Of a stretch of DNA of 64,000 bases, positions 56,341-64,000 are shown piece by piece. Source of the stretch: Symbiodinium kawagutii (lineage: Eukaryota; Sar; Dinophyceae; Suessiales; Symbiodiniaceae). The stretch spans positions 478,311 to 542,310 of the forward strand of contig VSDK01019043.1 in assembly GCA_009767595.1 (NCBI GenBank), given 5' to 3'. Each line of letters begins with the position of its first letter. The first letter of the stretch is position 1. The position numbers and the translations under genes were made by a program. The notes below the pieces were generated by a model. That model made no database searches. It worked only from the letters and a program-made list of their open reading frames with translations, and had not been told where the DNA came from.

Positions 56341-57375
56341 GTGTCATGCGGCCGAGGCAGCAGGATGGAGGGAGCTGCACGCCTTCCCGAGGGATTCGAC
56401 CCATCTCGCCTGTTTCGCGGGGTCTCACATGCCCTTGGCGGCTGTCCCCAAACAAAGCAACACGGGGGCGCACCAAAGCTGCGGTGTCCAACAAAGTGGT
56501 GTGTCTCGTTGTGCGTCGTCAACGAAGAAGAACTCGATGGACTTGCGGTGAAAGGTGCGGGACCGTTCACTGTTCTTGCCCAAGAGTTTCTGCAGAAATT
56601 TTGCACTCCACACCACCACCTTGATGTCGTTGACAACTTTGTCCCTGGCAGCGACAGAGTTCCCCTGTTGTCTACCTATCCAATCCTATCCTATCCAGTC
56701 GTCCGCGGAGCATTCCTNNNNNNNNNNNNNNNNNNNNNNNNNNNNNNNNNNNNNNNNNNNNNNNNNNNNNNNNNNNNNNNNNNNNNNNNNNNNNNNNNNN
56801 NNNNNNNNNNNNNNNNGCCCGCGGAGCATTCCGGCGCTGTGTACCTCAAAGCCAACTGCGCCGAGACGATTACCGCCACCCGAGGTAAGCCTGCAAGTCT
56901 TCGTGCGTTTCCAGGAAGGGTTCCCGGCAAAGACTACCAATGAGATGGCCATAGCAAATTGGCAGTTGGACATCACTTGAAGTCTCCATTTGACATCCAG
57001 CAGCTTGCTCCTCTCCACTGGTGCCACTCTGTTGGCGCAGAGAGGATGCACTTTGCTGCCTCGCCATCCCAGACAACACCCCGGCTCCACCCAGGCGGTC
57101 TGAAGCTGCTCCTGGGAAAGGGCGACCAATCTTTCAACCATGGTTTTGCTGTGAGTCACCGCCGCAATGTACTGACCACTTTCCAGTGTTGCCACACAGC
57201 TCGGTGTTCGAACGCGGATCCGGCAGCTGATGAGGAGTCCGCAATCTTTCATGGACAGGTGATCCACGAACAAATTGAGTCACTGTTCGTGGCAAACGGA
57301 CTGAGCTGTTGTACTTGGCAAAGATTGATTGTGGTCACCATGAATGCTCTTGGCATTTTTCATTCTCAACAGTAA
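56341..57375 (+). CDS. Plus-strand gene, three exons around an assembly gap
   Basis: Exon one starts after CTTCAG at 56341 and is open past 56658 (106 codons to a GTTCCC site). It reads EGFDPSRLFRGVSHALGG, KWCVSLCVVNEEELDGLAVK and VLAQEFLQKFCTPHHHLDVV. Exon two emerges from the gap and ends at 56884 (AVYLKANCAETITATR) before GTAAGC. Exon three starts after GGCAG at 56966 in matching phase and reads GHHLKSPFDIQQLAPLHWCH, GLKLLLGKGDQSFNHGFAVS and FHGQVIHEQIESLFVANGL. Family unknown. A minus-strand frame is also open over exons two and three, but plus-strand phase agreement and the consensus donor favour this reading. Confidence 0.58.
56718..56816. other. Assembly gap (99 N) with duplicated flanks
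   Basis: The bases before the gap (GTCCGCGGAGCATTCC) recur right after it (GCCCGCGGAGCATTCC), so the gap probably closes a small duplication or an overlap rather than a true hole. It interrupts the plus-strand gene. Confidence 0.88.
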
Positions 57376-57945
57376 CTACCGGTGATCAACTAGTGGCTGG
57401 CAACTGTGGATAACAGCGGTTGTCCACTAGCAAAACAAAAACCACAAAGCATGATCAATTGCGGTCACCATGAACAATGCCCAAGAATGATTGGCAATGG
57501 TTGGTACTAGTTAAGCTGCGATGGTTCCGCTACATTCATTCCAGCGGTTGTCGGCAGCCATCAACCATGACAGCAATGACAGTGATTAATCATCATTAAG
57601 AGGCTATGGCTATTACACATCGTCAAGCATTGTCAATCCCTATTCAAGACCATTGAGCGTTGTCAACGGTGAACTATCATGCTTGTCCATTTCGCCAAGA
57701 ACCATTGGTCATGGCTAACCACTATAGAACTACCATTACACCATCATGAAGATAACGAGTTCTCAGTTGTTTATCGCCTATCAACCTTTCATTCTTTAAT
57801 CACCAGCCGATCATTTCATTTATATATACAATAAAATGATACGAAGTAATATACAAAGTAACAATAAGTAATCAACTCTCAAGTATCATCAATTATCATC
57901 ATTACATAACATCATTATCCCCAACGATCACCACATCTCCGGGCG
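57376..57945. other. Non-coding stretch
   Basis: AT-rich with CATCAACCATGAC-type simple DNA. No exon was found. Confidence 0.5.
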
Positions 57946-58035
57946 AACGCAGGGATGGTGCCATTTAGCTTTCGGGTCTCCCTGCGTTGGAGTTGCGGGC
58001 AGCACCTCGAAGGTGGGATCTGGGTGCTGCCCGCA
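57946..58035. other. Two adjacent perfect hairpins
   Basis: Hairpin 1: AACGCAGGGA (57946-57955) pairs perfectly with TCCCTGCGTT (57979-57988), loop 23 nt. Hairpin 2: TGCGGGCAGCACC (57994-58006) pairs perfectly with GGTGCTGCCCGCA (58023-58035), loop 16 nt. Only five bases separate them, in otherwise AT-rich DNA. An exon reading is possible on either strand, but the double symmetry argues for a structural element or small RNA. Confidence 0.8.
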
Positions 58036-59038
58036 TGGCTGACCCAGGTTGACAAGGCTTTTGGACGGTTAACGATGGTCAATCAACGGTAGTTGGCTCA
58101 TGATGATTAATGATTAATGATGGCAACTTCTTAATGACTAATGATTTATGATGGTTAATAAATGTTAATGAGGGTAGTTGGTTCATGATGGCTAAGAACC
58201 GCTACTAATACTGGCCAAGAATGATCGTTTGGCAAATGATGGCTGGCAATTGTGGTTAGAAACCATCTGGTTAGCCATCATGATTGTCCACCATCCGTAG
58301 CCATCGTCCTTATTGATCATGATGGAAATACGTATCAGGAATTATTATTGACAAAAATACCTAGAAAGTCATCATGATTAACAATGATACTTGTAAAGGG
58401 TGTTGGTAATTCTGATCATTAGTAATGGCCAACGACGCTTAATGATGGTTAATGACTGTTAACGATGTGTCATCATGGAGATTCCTGACGACACAGATTG
58501 AAAGTGAAACGACATACGGTTCAACATGGTTAATGATGGTTACCAATAATGGTTCATACAAGTATTGCTTAGTTTTGCTTATATTTGGTCATTGGCAAAC
58601 ATTGGTTCATAGGTTTTTTGATAAGGCTTATCGATGGCGAATAGTGGTGAATAGTGGTTAGCTGATCGTTAATGGATGGTTCATGATCGTTAATGGATGG
58701 CAAATAGTGGTGAATAGTGGTTCGTTAATGGATGGTTCCATTAATGGTTATCAATAAGGGCTATGACCACTCTTCGCTATTTCATGATGGTCAGCAATGG
58801 CGAACAATGATCGATACTAGACAATGATGGTCAACAACGCCAATAGTTCTTGTTCAGTAATGATGGTTTATGCTGCTAAATCACGGGTTGCCAAGGATGA
58901 TTCTACTTACTAGCCTGGTCAATCGTGGCTTATAATTGCTAATGACGGCGTATAACGCCTGATGATGGGTTACCATGCAATGGTTCAAGTGTGTCTAACG
59001 GTGGCATAGTCATGGTTCCACGATGTGGCCTCGAGCAG
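58036..59038. other. Non-coding stretch, GATGGTTAATGATGG type
   Basis: Dense degenerate TTAATGATGGTTAATG repeats. Short ORFs inside are repeat-derived. Confidence 0.65.
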
Positions 59039-59225
59039 TCAGTTCGTGATCAATACTGGTCGTGGATGGATATGTCCAAGTAATTTGACAATGACTTTAC
59101 TTCCGTCTCTGATGACCTGTTGGTCCCCATTGACCACCACAATTGCATGGTTTGTCCGCTCGGAAAGTCCTATGGTTGAACGTGAGGCACACATGAAGCC
59201 AGTGGGAGATCCATATCATCTTTCC
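59039..59225 (-). CDS. Candidate terminal exon, about 58 codons
   Basis: A minus frame reads GLSERTNHAIVVVNGDQQVI and RDGSKVIVKLLGHIHPRPVL, ending at a stop at 59039. A second minus frame (HWLHVCLTFNHRTFRADKPC) is also open, so frame is uncertain, but the first looks like a beta-rich domain. The acceptor was not fixed. Confidence 0.42.
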
Positions 59226-59523
59226 GCTCCTCCAACCCCCCAACGATAGGGATGTAGCTGTGGTTGATGATTCTGCTCGGTGGATCGCCGCCCCAATGGT
59301 TCAGTGACTGATGGCCTACCGATCAGTGGTTGCTTCGAAAAAAAGTGCTCCATCTTCTTTTTTGTGTCAGGGGGTACTTTATGGTTAAATGCCAGGCACT
59401 TCTCATTGATCATCAACCATCTCCCATCTCAGAAATCGACCATGAGTCACTTCTCTCCACTCAACCATCATCAACCATCTAATCATCAACCATCTCCCAT
59501 CAGATACCATCAGTGTCAGGCAC

Positions 59524-59642
59524 TTCTCTCCACTCCTCTGGTGGAGCTGTGCCCAGCAGCGACCCATGGGTCGCATGGCTTCGCCACCCGAGCGGCGCGG
59601 CGATGGTGCAGGAGCCACCGAAGACGCGCACCGTCACAGCAC
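59524..59642 (-). CDS. Coding exon, 39 codons
   Basis: CCCAG|GTGCTG and GAA|GTGCCT bound two bases plus 39 codons. The peptide includes AVTVRVFGGSCTIAAPLGW and SLLGTAPPEEWRE. Strong composition. The plus strand is also open but without matching sites. Confidence 0.55.
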
Positions 59643-60278
59643 CTGGGAAGTGCCCGGGAGATGCATGGCACCATCGGGGTCCGTCCCAACAGCGGTGGTT
59701 AGTTGAGGGGGGAATCACCATGGAACCCTCGGATCACTCGGGGAAATGGAGGAAAAGTGATTGATTCGATCATTTGAGTCATGGAGAATGATTTTATGGA
59801 CTTCATTCTTTGGAATGATCATGTTAGATTGGTTGTTATTGATTGTCATTGATTCACCTTCTTAGATGGACCTGATTGGGGTAACATGGTGAATGGTTTG
59901 ATTGTTTTTAAGGAATGTTTTGGGTCCCATAACTGCGGTTGGTGATTGAACCTCCCAATGCCAAAATTCACAACTGGTCAATCATAGCATTGTCAACCGA
60001 ACACTAAACTGTATACAGTTGGTAAGACTGGTAAGATTGATTGGAACATATTTGATGCGGATGTGATCATATGTAAACAACACGTGAAGGCCATATGTTA
60101 TGAACACCTTGCATGCACACCCATAGGATTGGATCCAAATTGCATACGTAACCAATTAACTTGACAGGTCCAATACACACTTGTGCTTTTGTAAATGTAC
60201 ATGTTAAGAACTTACATGTCCATGCGTTTCACTACATACATTCGCGCATGTGTCTATTTCTATGCCTTTGTGTCTGTA
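59643..60278. other. Non-coding stretch
   Basis: AT-rich, with ATGATCATTTGAGTCATGG-type simple DNA and no exon. Confidence 0.5.
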
Positions 60279-60380
60279 CCTGGTTGGTGGTTTCAACCCC
60301 TACCAAAAAAGTAAACCAACCAATCATGTGTCAATGCTAGGGACAATAGAACATGTTTAAAATCAACAATCAGTACTTGT
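60279..60380. repeat. Family 1 short element, diverged
   Basis: It starts ACCTGGTTGGTGGTTTCAAC and includes ACCCCTACCAAAAAAGTAAA and GTGTCAATGCTAGGGACAAT. The right arm has decayed to AAAATCAACAATCAGTA. Confidence 0.6.
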
Positions 60381-60640
60381 TACCCCATTATTGTCGGTTT
60401 TTATCTCAAGTGGTAACCATAATTAATGGCTGCAACCCCTATCAAACCCTTATGTAACTCACAAACCAGGTACAAATAGTTGTGTAATTATGATTATTGT
60501 TCAGAAATCCCCATGATTAACCATCATTGATGGGTGTAACGCCCAGGGCCCTAGAAAACCCATGTAAAACTACGAGCACGCCTAACCTCGATATTATTTG
60601 CCTTTCCTAACCCTTACTCCACAAACTGCTTACCTTTACC

Positions 60641-60890
60641 CCTTAACATGTTAACCCTTATTGAAGGATCAACCTTTACACAGTACAAGGACTTACCTAA
60701 GGACTTTAGGATCAACCTTTACACAATACAAGTAGTAACCTTTATAAGGACTTTAGGATCAACCTTTACACAATACAAGTACTAACCTTTATAAGGACTA
60801 CAGGATCAACCTTTACACAATACAAGTACTAACCTTTAAAAGGACTTTAGGATCAACCTTTACCCAATACAAGTACTAACCTTTGGGAAG
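60641..60890. repeat. 47-bp tandem repeat, about five copies
   Basis: GGATCAACCTTTACACAATA recurs at 60666, 60709, 60756, 60803 and 60850 (periods 43, 47, 47, 47), with ACTAACCTTTATAAGGACTT between. Non-coding. Confidence 0.93.
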
Positions 60891-60993
60891 GTCTTCCCTT
60901 CTAGCTTCTCATAGCTCACACACTCATCTTTTCTGTGCCAGCTCACACGCTCATCTTTTATCCTCATCAGCTACACGCTTCACGCTTCACGCT

Positions 60994-61107
60994 TCACAGG
61001 CAGAACCCAGCCTGGCAAGCTGTCTGTGTCTCGCAGCACATCAGAATTCTCACGGGCTTGTTCAGCACCGCTGCAGTTGGGCGGTCATCGTCCGATTCGG
61101 GGCTATA
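60994..61107 (-). CDS. Probable terminal exon, about 36 codons
   Basis: The minus frame reads PESDDDRPTAAVLNKPVRI and LMCCETQTACQAGFCL, then a TGA stop. A TATAG acceptor lies at its start. Three plus-strand frames are also open, which lowers certainty. Confidence 0.42.
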   Translation of the reverse strand, partial: YSPESDDDRPTAAVLNKPVRILMCCETQTACQAGFCL

Positions 61108-61219
61108 CCAGATAAGTTTTGATTATTGAACAATTTAAAAACCAATTATATCCCAACAACAGCTCAATCCGAATTCCCACGGTGCGAGTGGCCCTAGCCG
61201 CGAAGCGGCGTGAATATTT

Positions 61220-61468
61220 TCAATCCATTGCAACAGTCCAACCACATGAATATTTTCCGAGCGGCCTTCCATCTGCTGGCACGTCCACGCAGAAGCTGGA
61301 GGGCAATGCTTCAGCGGGCTTGATGTTTCCCTGCTCCATGACTCGAAGTTCATTGCTTGTGCCTTTGTTCCATGCCTGTTGAGAACGCAGAAAGCCACGG
61401 ACATGAGCCAATGCTATGCCGAGAAGTTTCTGCAACATTTCAGATTTACAAATCTCCTCTATATGCAA
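61220..61468 (-). CDS. Coding exon, up to 80 codons
   Basis: The minus frame reads SEMLQKLLGIALAHVRGFL, NKGTSNELRVMEQGNIKPAE and FCVDVPADGRPLGKYSCGW. It probably splices near GTTGGACTG (about 61240). It is protein-like and may join the exon at 60994. A second minus frame is open over part of it. No family recognised. Confidence 0.5.
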   Translation of the reverse strand: MHIEEICKSEMLQKLLGIALAHVRGFLRSQQAWNKGTSNELRVMEQGNIKPAEALPSSFCVDVPADGRPLGKYSCGWTVAMD

Positions 61469-61614
61469 CGTAAAGGTCAGAATAATATAAAGGTTAGAAT
61501 AATTTAATGGTTAGCCCAAATCTAGGATATAAAGGTTAAGTTTTACAAGGTAAAGGTTACGATTCTGGCATGTAAGGGTTAGAAGTAGATCTCAAACGAC
61601 GAAAATCCACCAAA

Positions 61615-61730
61615 TGGCTGTGGGTCAAAACCCTGTACCCCTGGTTCCCCTATCATTAACCATGGTTTTCCCGATCCTTGTTGGTTATTTACCCCCATGA
61701 AATTGGTTGGTTAATATTGACCCATAGGCA
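61615..61730. repeat. Family 3 short inverted-repeat element
   Basis: TGGCTGTGGGTCAA and TTGACCCATAGGCA form near-perfect ends 116 bp apart, with CCCTGTACCCCTGGTTCCCC inside. Confidence 0.83.
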
Positions 61731-61753
61731 AATATGGATGGCAAAAGTGCCAC

Positions 61754-61822
61754 TTCTCTCCATGCCGAGCCACCCAGGTCGAGGGATAAGAGCCGTCGAC
61801 CCAAAGATGCCAAGGATCGAAC
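61754..61822 (-). CDS. Coding exon, 23 codons
   Basis: TGCAG|GTTCGATCC and GAA|GTGGCAC bound exactly 23 codons in phase 0-0: VRSLASLGRRLLSLDLGG then SAWRE. The exon end (TGGAGAGAAGTG) repeats that of the exon at 59524. Plus-strand frames are also open. Confidence 0.45.
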
Positions 61823-62106
61823 CTGCATTTGTCCAGGGACAGCCAGGGGTTGAGGTCGGTGATGGCTGGTCCGGTCCCAACATAGGCTTTGGGGTATCAT
61901 TGAATGAATTCAACATGAGTGCTTCGAAATGGTACCATTAGTGTCTGGTATGATTTAACTCATGGTATATCATATTCATTTGCACTGGTATGAACGGCAC
62001 CATGGTGCTTTCATGTTCGAAAAAGAACGCCATTTAAAACATACGTGACCCAGTGATACTTCATCAAAATTCAGGAAAAGCCATCCGCTTGAATCCATTT
62101 CACACA

Positions 62107-62285
62107 TCAATTCAGCCTACTAAATCTTTTCTTTCCAACAACCAGTTGCTTGTTGCAAATACTTTGGCTGCTTGAAAGCTGATCCCGGTGGCTTGGCTGC
62201 CGAGCTGTCGCTATGAATCCCCGCGAAAACTTGGCACAAATCGTCAGAAAATAGGTTTCTTGGTGCCGTGCAATCCCATGGTTCG
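62107..62285 (-). CDS. Probable terminal exon, 58 codons plus stop
   Basis: TTTCCAG|CGAACC opens the exon and a TGA closes it. The peptide includes IARHQETYFLTICAKFSRGF, ATARQPSHRDQLSSSQSICN and ends KKRFSRLN. Two bases at the start complete a codon. The 3' end of a minus-strand gene is therefore near 62.1 kb. Confidence 0.5.
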
Positions 62286-62289
62286 CTGG

Positions 62290-62660
62290 AAAGCGGGGGA
62301 GAGGCATCAAAAAAAATTGGGATGCATCAAGGAAAAAATGCAAAGATCTGGGTAAAAGGAAAGCAAGCAAGGAAGCAAGGAAGGAAGCAAGGACCAACCA
62401 TCTTTCAACCTTTCTTCTTGACCACTATGAAGCAACATGAAACATCAACCATCACTAAACATCCTAGCCATCATGAACCATCATGAGCCGCCATTCCTTT
62501 TCAGAAATCATCATTGTTCCTCATGAAGCATCACTAAACCATCAAAACCACCATGAACCATCTTCAAACCATGACTCAACCATGACAAACCAACATGAAC
62601 CATTTTTGAATCATGACTCAACATTACTTAACCATCATAAACAATCATAGAAGTGCTTCT
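62290..62660. other. Non-coding stretch
   Basis: Purine-rich AAGCAAGGAAGG repeats (62355-62395) followed by ACCATCATGAACC simple DNA. No exon. Confidence 0.6.
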
Positions 62661-62918
62661 CAAGGCAAAGGGGTACCCCCAGTCATCATCCCATATTAAT
62701 CAGTGCTTAGTAAATGCCAACCATATCTTTGATGTCCCCTACGGCTTGAGAAACCATCATATATGAATCATACAGTTGGCAAAATCCCCTACTATTGTTG
62801 GTTATTACCCCCCACTATCAACCATTCACCAGCTAGTTAGCCAGCTAGCCTTGAACCCAAGATACGATCGCAAATCACCACATGACCATATCATGAGCCA
62901 TTCTTGTCATCAACTCAC

Positions 62919-62971
62919 CTCGCCTCGAAGACAACCCTCTGAGAGGGCACAACTGGACGAAAACTCATGGC
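62919..62971 (-). CDS. Candidate exon, 17 codons, possible start exon
   Basis: CTGAG|GCCATGAG and GCGAG|GTGAGT (consensus donor) bound 17 codons plus two bases reading AMSFRPVVPSQRVVFEA. The internal ATG could be an initiation codon. The plus strand has an open frame ending in a stop here as well. Confidence 0.42.
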
Positions 62972-62979
62972 CTCAGATC

Positions 62980-64000
62980 ACACAGCTCGTGGTACGCAGG
63001 GCCTGCGAACTGCCAGATTTATTCAGGTTCTGGTAACTACCAGGTATAGCAGATATAAATAAACCACCACCTTTTATTAGATAAATAATTAACCAGCTTA
63101 TAGTAGATTAATCTGCTATAGCTGCTGAAGATAAAAATACTTATATCACTTATATCTACTAAACCAATCGGGTGGTGGCTTGTAGACCAGCTTCTAGTAC
63201 AAACCACCAGTCTACATCAATGCACTAAATATTGGCTGATGGCCAATAATCCACTACCCGGTATAGTAGATACAAAGCAAGACTTTGGTGGTCCGGAGGA
63301 TCACCAGTTATAACAAATATATAGTCACATACTGAATGGTAGCGAACCTAAACCAACACATCTAACGATGTACCACTCTGGAGAAATGGTTGGTGATGCT
63401 TGGAAAAGCTATGTTGGAAACCCTCTAACTAGTGGTTGAAGATGGGAAAACCGACTTTGGAACCACCTACCATTGGTGGTTAAAACATTCCGGCTTCCTG
63501 AGTTTCCAACGCGAATTTCCCATCAACATGGTGAAGTGATCACGAGTCCTGGTCTATCATATGAGTTGACTGATACTAAAATCAAATGATCATTTCGGGA
63601 TGGTTGATAATGCAAACAAGGTTGATGATCAGTCAGTTGACTGCTAATGATCAACAAAAACACCAGGACCAAACAACTGACTGATGGTCACTGCTCGCTT
63701 CATACACGTCAATCAGTAGTTTGCAGTCACTAGGGGTCACTAGTCATGGTTTACAAACAACACACACACATCAAACGAGGTGTCTACTATTCAAGGCGTC
63801 TAGCAAAAAAGACGATCCAACTTTCAACACCATTTTGTGGTTTCTGGAAATATGGGAACCCCAAAGCTATGGATAGATTATGATGGTTAGCTAGTATGAA
63901 TGGTTTATAAACTAGATGATTTAGGGGTCTGCTATTGAGAAAGAATCATTTGGGTACACCTCTCGTGGTAGCTCCTGTCCTGCTCTCCCGTTGGAAAGGT
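62980..64000. other. Non-coding end of window
   Basis: TATAGCAGATATA/CTACTATA-type motifs at 63040-63330, AT-rich sequence, a family 4 element near 63840-63945, and GGTAGCTCCTGTCCTGCTCTCC at the very end. That last motif matches blocks at 16258-16300 and 39685-39715. Confidence 0.5.

Noticed and set aside
56686..57273. Minus-strand ORF of 195 codons across the gap
   Set aside because: It includes unknown bases; the plus-strand exons have a consensus donor and matching phases. Kept only as a noted ambiguity.
62107..62397. N-terminal Leu/Phe-rich signal-like sequence upstream of the 62.1 kb exon
   Set aside because: It is the reverse reading of an AAGCAAGGAAGG purine repeat; the exon is taken from the acceptor at 62285.

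Overview
The window looks like nuclear DNA of a dinoflagellate, most likely a Symbiodiniaceae/Suessiales-type genome. No long conserved ORFs, rRNA or tRNA were found. Coding sequence is broken into many small exons (about 30-240 nt) bounded by AG|G acceptors and GT or GC donors. The introns are kilobases long and consist of degenerate ATGGTTGATGG / CATCAACCATCATT-like DNA carrying many short inverted-repeat elements. Exon calls rest on open frames, protein-like composition, splice sites and, where possible, codon-phase agreement between neighbours. All were read by eye, without similarity searches.

Layout. (1) 0.3-38.8 kb: a minus-strand array of isolated small exons. The best supported part is a RING-H2 finger split over three phase-compatible exons (12.9-14.5 kb). 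An intronless 642-codon membrane protein (3.1-5.0 kb) lies in the same stretch, as does a 2.16 kb terminal-inverted-repeat element (26.6-28.8 kb) that fills an intron up to its splice acceptor. Several satellites lie between 29 and 34 kb. (2) 39.9-53.1 kb: a denser minus-strand block whose introns lack the CATCAACC-type DNA. It holds gene B (51.0-53.1 kb, coiled coil and acidic), a Lys/Ala-rich exon (49.9-50.6 kb), gene D (43.7-48.5 kb, cytosine-methyltransferase-like domain plus coiled coil and basic tail) and gene E (39.9-43.2 kb, an eleven-exon protein resembling CACTA/CMC-type DDE transposases). (3) 53.6-64 kb: more scattered minus-strand exons in the first style, one plus-strand gene broken by an assembly gap (56.3-57.4 kb), and a striking pair of perfect hairpins (57.95-58.04 kb).

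How the genes may work together. Block 2 can be read as a composite mobile unit: a transposase-like gene beside a methyltransferase-like gene and a third, coiled-coil gene. The rest reads as ordinary host genes with heavily invaded introns. The short element families (about 105-120 bp, terminal inverted repeats) and the 2.16 kb element fit the introner-type elements known from dinoflagellates. Two N-gaps with duplicated flanks and two probable homopolymer frameshifts show that part of the sequence is imperfectly assembled.
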